The notes beneath the pieces were generated by a model. That model did no database searches, was not told the origin of the DNA, and was given only the letters and a program-made list of their open reading frames with translations. Positions 1-8,366 of a stretch of DNA of 64,000 nucleotides are shown piece by piece; position 1 is the stretch's first letter, and each line of letters starts with the position of its first letter. Source of the stretch: JAWWPG01 sp033850885 (GTDB lineage Bacteria; Actinomycetota; Actinomycetes; Propionibacteriales; Nocardioidaceae); contig JAWWPG010000009.1 in the NCBI GenBank assembly GCA_033850885.1, positions 1-64,000 of the forward strand, written 5' to 3'. Position numbers and translations under genes: made by a program.

Positions 1-1
1 C

Positions 2-826
2 GTGGATTACCGCGCCGAAATCACAGGCAGTACCGTCGTCGGCGTGAATCTGGCCTACGACGACCGCGGCAGCGGCGATCCTGTGCTGTTCATCGCGGGC
101 CGTGGCGGGTCGGGGCGCACCTGGCACCTGCACCAGGTGCCAGAGTTCCTGCGGGCGGGCTATCGCTGCATCACCTTCGACAACCGCGGTGTCGGAGCGA
201 CGGAGAACGCCAACGGTTTCACCAGGGACACCATGGTCGCGGATACGGCCGCGTTGATCGAGAAGCTCGACGTGGCGCCGGTGCGCATCGTGGGAGTGTC
301 GATGGGCGCGTTCATCGCACAGGAGCTGATGGTGGCTAGGCCCGAGCTGGTCAGCGCGGCGGTATTGATGGCCACCCGCGGCCGCCACGACAGAGCTCGC
401 GACTTCTTCCGCAGCGCCGAGCTCGACCTCGCCGAGTCGGGTGTCGAGGTGCCGGCTGCGTACGACGCGAAAGTGCGCCTGTTGGAGAGTTTTTCGCCGA
501 AGACGCTGAACGACGACCTCGCCGTGCGGGACTGGATCGAGATGTTCACCATGTGGCCGACCAAGCCGACGCCCGGCCTGAGGACGCAGCTGACCATCGC
601 GCCGGAGGGCAACCGGCTGCCTGCTTACCGAAGTATTACCGCCAGAACCCTCGTCATCGGCTTCAAAGACGACGTCGTGCTGCCCGCGCATCTCGGCCGC
701 GAGGTCGCCGACGCCATCCCTAACGGCCGCTACCTGGAGATTCCCGACACTGGGCACCTCGGGTTCATCGAAGCACCGCAGGTCGTCAACACTGCGGCCC
801 TGAGATTCTTCGCCGACACGACCTGA
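2..826 (+). CDS. alpha/beta hydrolase fold protein
   Basis: A 274-residue alpha/beta hydrolase of the esterase/epoxide-hydrolase/haloperoxidase type. Visible marks are the oxyanion-side segment with GRGGSGRTWH near residue 35, the nucleophile elbow VGVSMGAF near residue 100 (Ser between Val and Met), a late Asp in GFKDDVVLP and the catalytic His in DTGHLGF near the C-terminus. The length fits a single-domain cytoplasmic member. The reading frame opens with GTG at base 2, so the true start may lie before the window and no ribosome binding site can be seen. The substrate cannot be predicted from the sequence. The next gene begins 31 bases downstream on the same strand. Confidence 0.85.
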   Translation: MDYRAEITGSTVVGVNLAYDDRGSGDPVLFIAGRGGSGRTWHLHQVPEFLRAGYRCITFDNRGVGATENANGFTRDTMVADTAALIEKLDVAPVRIVGVSMGAFIAQELMVARPELVSAAVLMATRGRHDRARDFFRSAELDLAESGVEVPAAYDAKVRLLESFSPKTLNDDLAVRDWIEMFTMWPTKPTPGLRTQLTIAPEGNRLPAYRSITARTLVIGFKDDVVLPAHLGREVADAIPNGRYLEIPDTGHLGFIEAPQVVNTAALRFFADTT

Positions 827-857
827 GGTTCGCCCGTCGAATGGCAGTGTTAGCGGC

Positions 858-1511
858 GTGAACGTCGACGCGATGCTGCAGACGATCCCACCGCTGGCGG
901 TGTATCTCGTCGTCGGCGCCATCATCGGCATCGAGAGTCTGGGGATTCCGTTGCCGGGCGAGATCGCACTCGTCAGCGCGGCACTGCTCGCCTCGCGGCA
1001 CACCCTCGACATCAACCCGGTGGCTGTCGGCGCCGCCGCCACCACCGGCGCCATCATTGGCGACTCGATCGGATACTCGATCGGCCGCCGGTTTGGCATG
1101 TCGCTGTTCGAGCGGCTCGGCAAACGCTTCCCCAAGCACTTCGGCCCCGGCCATGTGGCGCTGGCCAAACGCCTCTTCGCCCGCTGGGGCGTGTGGGCCG
1201 TGTTCGTCGGGCGGTTCATCGCATTGCTGCGCATTCTGGCCGGACCGCTGGCCGGCGCGCTGAAGATGCGCTATCCGCAATTCCTCGCCGCCAACGCCAG
1301 CGGAGGGCTGTTATGGGCCGGAGGGACGACGGCCGTCGTCTACTACGCGGGCCTGGGCGCCGAGCGCTGGTTGTCCAGGTTTTCCTGGATCGCGCTCGTC
1401 GTCGCTGTACTGGTTGGTGTCGGCATGACACTGCTTCTGCGTGAACGCACTTCGCGTCTGATCGCCGAACTCGAAGACGAGCACGACTGGGAATCGCTGA
1501 AGCATCATTAG
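858..1511 (+). CDS. DedA family membrane protein
   Basis: A 217-residue polytopic membrane protein of the DedA/SNARE-associated (VTT domain) family. Family members are proposed lipid scramblases or transporters that help keep membrane energetics and envelope integrity. Seen in the sequence: an N-terminal hydrophobic segment followed by GIESLGIPLPGEIALVSAAL, a conserved Gly-rich re-entrant region (GAIIGDSIGYSIGRRFG), the FVGRFIALLRILAGPLAG motif with conserved Arg, and a C-terminal helix before a charged tail. Start is GTG, consistent with neighbours. The family assignment is firm; the physiological role is not known. Confidence 0.88.
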   Translation: MNVDAMLQTIPPLAVYLVVGAIIGIESLGIPLPGEIALVSAALLASRHTLDINPVAVGAAATTGAIIGDSIGYSIGRRFGMSLFERLGKRFPKHFGPGHVALAKRLFARWGVWAVFVGRFIALLRILAGPLAGALKMRYPQFLAANASGGLLWAGGTTAVVYYAGLGAERWLSRFSWIALVVAVLVGVGMTLLLRERTSRLIAELEDEHDWESLKHH

Positions 1512-1593
1512 GGCTGCTAGTCGGCGGTTCGGTCGGCCATCTACCGGGTATGTGGTTCATGCTTTCGCATGTAGGTCCGAGCAAGGAGTCCGC

Positions 1594-3063
1594 ATGTCCG
1601 CTGAAGCATCGCCCGCTACCGCTGGACGCATCGGGGGAATCGAGGTGCGTTCGATCGACTATGTGCCGCTAAACGAGCGGCACGGGAAGGTATGGAGCCA
1701 GGGCCCGCTGTGGTTCATGAGCAACGCCCAGATCGCGACGCTGGCGGTCGGGACGTTCTCCGTCGTCGGTGGTGGCAACCTGATCTGGTCGTTGATCTCG
1801 ATCATCACAGGTGCGCTGATGGGGACGTTCTTCATGGCGTTCCACTCGGCCCAGGGACCGCAGCTCGGGCTCCCGCAGATGATCCAGTCCCGTCCGCAGT
1901 TCGGATACATCGGTGCGCTCCTCGTGTGGGCGTTCGCCTACCTTCAGTACGCCGGCTTCAACATCTTCAACACGATCCTCGCCGGAGATGCGCTGCATTC
2001 CACGGTGCACGGCAGCAGCAACCTGTGGATCGTGGTTGCCACCCTCGTGGCAGCGGTGATCGCCCTGGTCGGCTACGACCTGATCCATCGAGTCGAACGG
2101 TGGCTGACATTCGCGTTCCTGGTCATCTTCGGAGCGCTGACGATCACGATCATGACGTTGAGCTACCCCGCCGGGTCGTTCGACCTGTCGGGGTTCAAGT
2201 GGACACCGTTCCTCGTCCAGTTCGGAGCCGTTGCCGGTTACCAGATCAGCTGGGCGATCTACGTGTCCGACTACTCGCGCTACCTCCCGCCCGAGGTGAC
2301 GGTGCGCAAGACGTTCCTGTGGACCTACTGGGGCTCTGCCCTCGGCGCCATCTGGCTGATGTGCCTCGGAGCGGCGCTCGCCACGTGGGCCGGGTCGAAC
2401 TTCGACACCATCGCGTCGCTGAAGAACTCCGGCGACGTCTTCTTCAACGGGTTCGGCTCGATAGCGCTGGTCTTCTCGACGCTCGGGCTCATCTCGGTGA
2501 CGGCCTTGAACATGTACGGCGGGTCGCTGACCTTGATCAGCGCGATCGACTCGTTCAAACAGGTACGCCCCACCAGCACCGTGCGGATCGCGACGATCGC
2601 GTTCACTGCCGCGCTGTCGCTCGTACCGGCGCTGCTCATGGGGCAGAACTTCCTGACGAACTTCGAGGACTTCCTGCTGCTGGTCCTGTATCTGTTCGTC
2701 CCCTGGACCGCGGTCAACCTGGTCGACTACTACGTGGTTCGGCGCGGCCACTACGCGATCGGCGAGATCTTCAACCCCCATGGCATGTACGGCCGTTGGG
2801 GTTGGCGCGGCATCATCTCCTACCTCGTGGGTTTCGCCGCCATGCTGCCGTTCCTCAGCACCAGTCGGTATACCGGCTTCGTCGCCAACGACCTGAATGG
2901 CGGTGACATCTCGATGTTCATCGGACTGCCGGTGGCGGGAGTTCTCTACTACGTGCTGGGTCAGTCGATCGACGTCGAAGCCGAGACCCGGATCGCCAAC
3001 GAGGAGGACAGGGAGCTCGAGAACACCGCCGGTCAGCACCTGCGGCCCGACGTGGCGCCCTGA
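1594..3063 (+). CDS. NCS1 family nucleobase/cation permease
   Basis: A 489-residue secondary transporter of the NCS1 family (cytosine, purine, allantoin, hydantoin or thiamine carriers). It shows about twelve hydrophobic segments, the N-terminal motif VPLNERHGKVWSQGPLWFM that precedes helix 1 in this family, and the conserved FNPHGMYGRWGWRGI region after helix 10. ATG 1594 is preferred over GTG 1552 because AAGGAG lies five bases upstream. The amidase gene starts only two bases after the stop, so permease and amidase are probably co-transcribed, suggesting uptake followed by hydrolysis of an amide-containing compound. The substrate is inference only. A second, divergent NCS1 permease lies at 19794. 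Confidence 0.88.
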   Translation: MSAEASPATAGRIGGIEVRSIDYVPLNERHGKVWSQGPLWFMSNAQIATLAVGTFSVVGGGNLIWSLISIITGALMGTFFMAFHSAQGPQLGLPQMIQSRPQFGYIGALLVWAFAYLQYAGFNIFNTILAGDALHSTVHGSSNLWIVVATLVAAVIALVGYDLIHRVERWLTFAFLVIFGALTITIMTLSYPAGSFDLSGFKWTPFLVQFGAVAGYQISWAIYVSDYSRYLPPEVTVRKTFLWTYWGSALGAIWLMCLGAALATWAGSNFDTIASLKNSGDVFFNGFGSIALVFSTLGLISVTALNMYGGSLTLISAIDSFKQVRPTSTVRIATIAFTAALSLVPALLMGQNFLTNFEDFLLLVLYLFVPWTAVNLVDYYVVRRGHYAIGEIFNPHGMYGRWGWRGIISYLVGFAAMLPFLSTSRYTGFVANDLNGGDISMFIGLPVAGVLYYVLGQSIDVEAETRIANEEDRELENTAGQHLRPDVAP

Positions 3064-3065
3064 CG

Positions 3066-4493
3066 GTGACCGACGGCGGAGGAGACGCCTGGCAGACCGC
3101 TGAGGAGATCCGAACCGGACGGACCACATCGGTCGAGGTGGTGACGGGGGCGCTTGAGGGAATCCACGCGACCCAGCCGCTGCTCAATGCGTTCACGGTC
3201 GTCCTCGACCAGCAGGCGCTGGCCGACGCCAAGGCTGCTGACGCTCTGGTGCGCCGCGGCGGGCCGCTTCCGCCGCTGCACGGCGTGCCCGTCTCTGTGA
3301 AGGACCACATCTGGCTGGCCGGGGCGCCGGCGACGAACGGCTCGGTGGCCCTGCGTGACTTCGTGCCCGGGCAGGACGCCGTTCCGGTCGCCAGACTGAA
3401 GGCGGCGGGTGCCATCGTCGTCGGCAAGACCAACAACCCGGAGTTCTGCTACCGCGGCTACACCGACAACGACATCTGGGGACTCACCCGGAACCCCTGG
3501 TCGCTGACCCGCACTCCCGGTGGGTCGAGCGGTGGCGCCGGGGCGTCGGTAGCGGCGGGTGCGACTCCGATCGGGCTCGGCACCGACGGGGGCGGCTCGA
3601 TCCGCATCCCGGCCGCGTTCTGCGGCGTCGTCGGCCACAAGCCGACCTTCGGGCTGATCCCGAAGCTGCCGGGATTTCGCGGCTGGCCGACGCTCTCGGT
3701 GGACGGCCCGCTCACCCGCACGGTGCGCGACGCCGCCCTTGCCCTCTCGGTGATGGCCGGAGCCTCGGCGGCCGACGACCTCACCTGGCCGGTCGACACC
3801 GGCGGACTGCTCGATGCCGTAACGCGCCCCGTCGACTGGTCACGTCTGCGGGTCGCGGTCTCGGAGGATCTCGGCTGGGCCCCGGTCGAACCGTCCGTCC
3901 GCACCGCTCTTCGCCGGGCGGTCGGCAGGCTGGCCGATGACGGTGCCCAGGTGGTCGAGGCGACCCCGGACACGCCGTACCCGACGCAGCTGTGGAACGA
4001 CATCGCCCTGCCGGAGGGCTTCGCGTCGGAAGGACCGCTCATCCCCGAGTGGGGCGACCGGCTGGCCGACGGGACGCTCGAGATCATCGAGGCCGGCAGG
4101 TCGGTGACGGCGCAGGCCTATCTCGACGCTCAGCACCGCCGGGCGTCGTACACCAGGCTGTGGAGCGACTTCTTCGCCGAGTACGACGTGCTGCTCACGC
4201 CGTCCATGCCGTTGCCCGCGTTCGGGGTCGATGTCGCTTCGCCGGAGGCGATCGACGGCACACCCGTGGACCCGTTCTTCGACGACTGGTGCGTGCTGGC
4301 CCTCCCCGCGAACCTCACCGGCCAGCCGGCCTGCGCCGTACCTACCGGTCTCGACGACGACGGCCTGCCCCTCGGGATGCAGGTCATGGGACCTCGCTGG
4401 TCCGACGCCACGGTGCTGTCCGTCGCGGCGGCGTACGAGCGCCTCGACCCCTGGGCCGGGCGCCGGCCGCCGATCGTCGCGTCGTCGCCGTAG
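3066..4493 (+). CDS. amidase (amidase signature family)
   Basis: A 475-residue amidase signature enzyme that hydrolyses a carboxamide to acid and ammonia. The Ser-cisSer-Lys catalytic set is visible: Lys79 in VSVKDH, Ser154 in PGGSSGGAGASVAAG and Ser178 in GTDGGGSIR, with the family spacing of 24 residues between the two serines. The C-terminal half (PANLTGQPACAVPTG) is also typical. GatA of the amidotransferase is unlikely because no gatB or gatC is adjacent and the gene follows a permease. GTG start two bases after the permease stop; translational coupling is likely. It ends convergently with the gene at 4515. The substrate is unknown. Confidence 0.88.
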   Translation: MTDGGGDAWQTAEEIRTGRTTSVEVVTGALEGIHATQPLLNAFTVVLDQQALADAKAADALVRRGGPLPPLHGVPVSVKDHIWLAGAPATNGSVALRDFVPGQDAVPVARLKAAGAIVVGKTNNPEFCYRGYTDNDIWGLTRNPWSLTRTPGGSSGGAGASVAAGATPIGLGTDGGGSIRIPAAFCGVVGHKPTFGLIPKLPGFRGWPTLSVDGPLTRTVRDAALALSVMAGASAADDLTWPVDTGGLLDAVTRPVDWSRLRVAVSEDLGWAPVEPSVRTALRRAVGRLADDGAQVVEATPDTPYPTQLWNDIALPEGFASEGPLIPEWGDRLADGTLEIIEAGRSVTAQAYLDAQHRRASYTRLWSDFFAEYDVLLTPSMPLPAFGVDVASPEAIDGTPVDPFFDDWCVLALPANLTGQPACAVPTGLDDDGLPLGMQVMGPRWSDATVLSVAAAYERLDPWAGRRPPIVASSP

Positions 4494-4514
4494 CGGCACC
4501 CGAACGGAGCCGGG

Positions 4515-5204
4515 CTACCGGATGTCGCCCGGCGATACATGCCGGTAGCTGGTCACGAAGCAGCCGTACGTGAACTCCTCGTCATCGCCACCTGCGGCGT
4601 TTCCGCTGACGACATAGCTGATGTCGGGTTCAGCGGCGGGGTCGCCCGCGCTGAAGGTGAGCCTGACGTCGTCGTCGTCCGGGTGGTTGGGGTCGTAAAG
4701 GTGGATGGTGACGTGATGCGCCTCGTCCTCGTCGTACCCGAAGGCGAGGACCTGGTGGTTCTTTCCGAGCTCACCGGGCCAGAAGGACCTGGTTCTGATG
4801 AGCCCCAGCGGAACGGGCTGGCCGGCATCGACCCCCGCCTTGATCTTCGGCCACTCGTCATCGACGGTGTCCCTGTACTGGTTGCGGGTCGGAGCCTGCC
4901 ACGACAGGTACTTCATCACCCCGCCGGGGATGTCGAAGCTGTCGAACAGTCGACGCACGATGAACGCATACAGCGGCGAGTGGAGCGGCGGGTTCTTCAC
5001 GTCGGCGGGGATCGGCAGGGACGCCTCGAAGAAGTCACGCACCGCGTAGGTCATGCCCCCGCAGAGCCCGTTCGCCGCGTCGCCGATCTTGACCGCACCG
5101 GTCGGGAGCGGCACGGTGATGTCCGGCTGGTGCGGCCAGCTGTTGGCGAAGTGGAAGCCGCTCGCGCTCGGCAGAAAGCCCGCGACCGTCCCGGAGCCCG
5201 ACAT
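4515..5204 (-). CDS. hypothetical protein with possible Cys/His catalytic dyad
   Basis: A 229-residue protein that I do not recognise at family level. ATG 5204 is chosen because GGGAGG sits six bases upstream; the frame opens further upstream but would overlap the preceding gene. No signal peptide or membrane segment is seen. Two features resemble a papain-like or C39-like cysteine hydrolase: Cys in ANGLCGGMTYAV near residue 47 at the start of a helix, and His in KNHQVLAFGYDED near residue 151, followed by an Asp/Asn in YDPNHPDDDD. That reading is inference from motif layout only. The start lies five bases after the stop of the sulfotransferase-like gene, so the two are probably co-transcribed. 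Confidence 0.72.
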   Translation of the reverse strand: MSGSGTVAGFLPSASGFHFANSWPHQPDITVPLPTGAVKIGDAANGLCGGMTYAVRDFFEASLPIPADVKNPPLHSPLYAFIVRRLFDSFDIPGGVMKYLSWQAPTRNQYRDTVDDEWPKIKAGVDAGQPVPLGLIRTRSFWPGELGKNHQVLAFGYDEDEAHHVTIHLYDPNHPDDDDVRLTFSAGDPAAEPDISYVVSGNAAGGDDEEFTYGCFVTSYRHVSPGDIR

Positions 5205-5208
5205 CTGG

Positions 5209-6543
5209 TTACCTCCCGTCTCCGGATCTTCTCGGCAGGCGCCGAGTGGCACGCCCCGGCAGTCGGGCCACGAAGCGGCCCGCGTTGACCACGCGCCAGT
5301 ACCCGACCCGGATCCGCATCACCAGGGGGTGCTGCTCGCTGATGCCGATGACGAAGTGGCGCACCGGACGCTGGTGCCAGTCGTGCACGAGCCGCTCGTG
5401 CTTCATCTGAAGCTCCGTGTGCCCGGACCTCGCCCGGCTGAGCTCGTCGGCGAGCCGGCGTCGCACCTGGCCGTCCTCGACGGCGCGCTCGTGCTCAGCG
5501 CTGAAACGCTCCAGCAGGGCACCGATCGCCTCGACGGACTCAGCCAGCAGCCGCGTATCGGGCGTGGCCTCAGGATGCTCCGTCACCAGGGAGTCGTCCG
5601 ATACGTCGTCGGGGATCAGGTCGGCCAGGTCTCCCACGACGTCGACTCCGAGCTGCTCGAGCTCGTCCACCATGTCCCTGGAACGCTTGAGGGCGAACGT
5701 CCGGTGGTCTCCCGTCAGGGCGACCGGGACCCCGGGCCGCCCGGCCAGCACGTCCTGGGCGAACACCTCCTTGACCGTTCCCGGGTAGCTGCCCGGCATC
5801 GGCAGCCGCTCACCCAGCCCGAGGTTGACCCGCCGCAGCAGCTCCACCTGCTCCGCGCGCAGCGACTGGTTGGCCCGCGAGGTGACCAGGTCGAACCGGT
5901 CCGGGTCCAGGTCGAGCAGCCCCGCGAACCGTCTCCACAACAGGTCACGCGGGGCACCAGGGGGCGGCACCGTCACCAGGTGGATCCGCTCCGGGGGCAC
6001 CGCGGCGCCCCAGGCCCGGCAGACGGCGGCATAGTCCTGCACCGTCCAGAACCACATGGCCGCCTCACCCTCCGACGTCCTCAGTGCGTCGAGGAAGTCG
6101 CTGAAGGTGCTCGCCGACCGATGCTTGATGTGTTCCTGCCACTCCGCCGGGATCTGCCGAACCAGGTCACGAGCGGTCACGATGACGTGGACCTCTTCGT
6201 CGCCCCAGGCCCGCACCGCGCGCTCGGCCTGCGCCGCCGTCGTGCCGGCGAAGAGCTCGTGCGAGATGAGCACGTTCCCGCTCCATCGCCTGCCTTCCTC
6301 GACGAGCCGGCCCCACATGCCGACGGCCCGGGGCGGGGCGTCGGGCTTAGCGGTCCGCTCGCGTACGTCGACGGTGGCGAGGTAGTGGTCGTGGAACGAC
6401 GCCGACGGGAGCAGCAGACCCTGTGCCAAGGCGAGCTCTCGCTGGGACCAGAGCACCTGCTGCAGGAATGTGGTGCCGGTCTTGGGGCTGCCCACGTGCA
6501 GGAGAATCCGCCGAGGCACGACGGCCCCCACGTCAGCGGTCAT
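5209..6543 (-). CDS. sulfotransferase-like P-loop protein
   Basis: A 444-residue protein with an N-terminal PAPS-type P-loop, ILLHVGSPKTGTTFLQQVL (about residues 11-29), and the following pattern of sulfotransferase family proteins (ISHELFAG; HVIVTARDLVRQIPAEWQEHIK). This suggests transfer of sulfate from PAPS to a carbohydrate or lipid. The C-terminal third is charged and probably helical or coiled (SAEHERAVEDGQVRRRLADE) and ends in a basic tail with a weakly hydrophobic stretch (VGYWRVVNAGRFVARLPG) that may bind membrane. ATG 6543 is preferred because the longer frame would run into treZ. It sits downstream of the trehalose/glucan genes, so a sugar acceptor is possible but unproven. Confidence 0.8.
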   Translation of the reverse strand: MTADVGAVVPRRILLHVGSPKTGTTFLQQVLWSQRELALAQGLLLPSASFHDHYLATVDVRERTAKPDAPPRAVGMWGRLVEEGRRWSGNVLISHELFAGTTAAQAERAVRAWGDEEVHVIVTARDLVRQIPAEWQEHIKHRSASTFSDFLDALRTSEGEAAMWFWTVQDYAAVCRAWGAAVPPERIHLVTVPPPGAPRDLLWRRFAGLLDLDPDRFDLVTSRANQSLRAEQVELLRRVNLGLGERLPMPGSYPGTVKEVFAQDVLAGRPGVPVALTGDHRTFALKRSRDMVDELEQLGVDVVGDLADLIPDDVSDDSLVTEHPEATPDTRLLAESVEAIGALLERFSAEHERAVEDGQVRRRLADELSRARSGHTELQMKHERLVHDWHQRPVRHFVIGISEQHPLVMRIRVGYWRVVNAGRFVARLPGRATRRLPRRSGDGR

Positions 6544-6593
6544 GGCTGCCACGGTCCATCGCCCACACAGGCTACTCTCCGGTCGGCGGGGGG

Positions 6594-8366
6594 CTAGCGC
6601 GCCGGGCCGAGCACGCTGGCGGACTCTGCCGGCAGCGTGAGGAGACCGCCGTCCAGCGTGGTAGCGGCATGCTCCCAGGACAGGACGAGACCCAGGTCCG
6701 CATCCTGCTTGTACGCGGCCTCCGCGTCGCATGGTGCGACGTCGACCACTCGAGTCTCGGGGGCCAGGTTCACGGCCACCAGGTAGCTGCCCCGCTGGAC
6801 CAGTACGGTCTGCCGGTCCGGGTCGTGGTCGACCCGGACCCGGTCCAGCCGGGGGTCACGGAGATCCCCCCGCTCGCGCCGGAGCCGGATCAGGTCGCGG
6901 TACCACCAGAAGAGCCGGGCATGGGGATCGTGCCTGAGCTCCTCCCAGTCGAGGTGGGACCTCTCGGCCGTGCGGGTGGACTGCGGGTCGGGCACGTCGG
7001 ACCGGTCCCACCCGTGCTCGGCGAACTCGTCGCGCCGCCCCCGGCGCACCGCTGCGGCGATGCGGGGCTCGGTATGGTCGGTGAAGTACTGCCACGGCGT
7101 CGAGGCACCCCACTCCTCGCCCATGAAGAGCATCGGCGTACCCGCGCTCGTCAGCAGCAGGGCGGCGCCGCAGGCCAGCCGGCCCGTGGAGACCTGGGTG
7201 GAGAGTCGGTCGCCCTGGGCCCGGTTACCGACCTGGTCGTGGGTCTGCAGCGACACCACGAAGCGGGAGCCGGGGAGCTTGGCGCGGTCCACCCGCCGCC
7301 CGTGGGTGCGCTGCCGGAAGGTCGAGTACGTGCCGTCGTGCAGGAAGATGCCCTCGAGCACCTTCTTCAGCGCCCCCGGGGTGGCGAAGTCGGCGTAGTA
7401 GCCCTGGGTCTCTCCGGTCAGCAGTACATGCAGCGCGTGGTGCACGTCGTCGGCCCACTGCGCATTCAGACCGAGACCGCCCGCCTCTCGGGCAGTGACG
7501 GTGAGCGGGTCGTTCCGGTCGGACTCCGCGATCAGCCACAGCGGCCGGCCCAACCGCGCCGACCATGCGTTGACCTCCGCCGACAGCTCCTCGAGCAGGG
7601 TGATCGCCCGATCGTCGAACAGGGCGTGGACGGCGTCGAGGCGCAGCCCGTCGACGTAGAAGTCCCGCAGCCACATCACGGCGTTCTCGATGACGAAGCG
7701 GCGAACCTCGTCGCTGCCGGCGTCGTCGAGGTTCAGCGCCCCGCCCCAGGGCGTGCCGTACCGGTCGGTGAAGTACGGCCCGAACTCCTCGAGGTGGTTG
7801 CCGCTCGGCCCGAGGTGGTTGTACACGACGTCGAGGCAGACGCCGAGGCCTCGCGCGTGGCAGGCGTCGACGAAACGGCGGAAGGCGAGCGGACCGCCGT
7901 ACGGCTCGTGGACCGCGTACAGCCCGACGCCGTCGTACCCCCAGCCGTACCGTCCGGGGAAGGTGGCCAGCGGCATCACCTCGACGATGTCGACGCCGAG
8001 CTCGCTGAGGTGGTCGAGTCGGCCGATGGCGGCGTCGAGGGTCCCCTCCGGAGTGAACGTGCCCACATGCATCTCGTAGATGACCGCGCCGGGCAGCTGG
8101 ACACCGCGCCAAGGCACCGTCTCGATCGCCAGCTGGGAACGGTCGATGACCACGGACGGCCCCTCCGGACCCTCGGGGAGCGCCAGCGCGCGGGGGTCGG
8201 CGCGCGGCTCACCGTCGTCGATCACGAAGGAGTACGACGCTCCGGGCGCGGCGTCCTGGTCGGTCTGCCACCAGCCGTCCTGAGCCGGGTTCATCACGTG
8301 CCGGGTCCCCTCGAGCACCAGGGTGACGGTCGACTCGGCACGAGGCGCCCAGACGCTGAACCTCAC
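6594..8366 (-). CDS. treZ: malto-oligosyltrehalose trehalohydrolase
   Basis: A 590-residue GH13 enzyme releasing trehalose from the maltooligosyltrehalose made by TreY. It has an N-terminal CBM48-like domain (FSVWAPRAESTVTLVLEG), then a TIM barrel: VYNHLGPSGNH near residue 181, nucleophile Asp244 in GLRLDAVHALFD, acid/base Glu281 in LIAESDRNDP, and the later QTHDQVGNRAQGDR and FMGEEWGASTPWQYFTDH motifs specific to TreZ. Length is normal. The GTG start overlaps the treY stop by four bases (GTGA), so translation is probably coupled. It is the third step of the glgX-treY-treZ route from glycogen to trehalose. Confidence 0.97.
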   Translation of the reverse strand: MRFSVWAPRAESTVTLVLEGTRHVMNPAQDGWWQTDQDAAPGASYSFVIDDGEPRADPRALALPEGPEGPSVVIDRSQLAIETVPWRGVQLPGAVIYEMHVGTFTPEGTLDAAIGRLDHLSELGVDIVEVMPLATFPGRYGWGYDGVGLYAVHEPYGGPLAFRRFVDACHARGLGVCLDVVYNHLGPSGNHLEEFGPYFTDRYGTPWGGALNLDDAGSDEVRRFVIENAVMWLRDFYVDGLRLDAVHALFDDRAITLLEELSAEVNAWSARLGRPLWLIAESDRNDPLTVTAREAGGLGLNAQWADDVHHALHVLLTGETQGYYADFATPGALKKVLEGIFLHDGTYSTFRQRTHGRRVDRAKLPGSRFVVSLQTHDQVGNRAQGDRLSTQVSTGRLACGAALLLTSAGTPMLFMGEEWGASTPWQYFTDHTEPRIAAAVRRGRRDEFAEHGWDRSDVPDPQSTRTAERSHLDWEELRHDPHARLFWWYRDLIRLRRERGDLRDPRLDRVRVDHDPDRQTVLVQRGSYLVAVNLAPETRVVDVAPCDAEAAYKQDADLGLVLSWEHAATTLDGGLLTLPAESASVLGPAR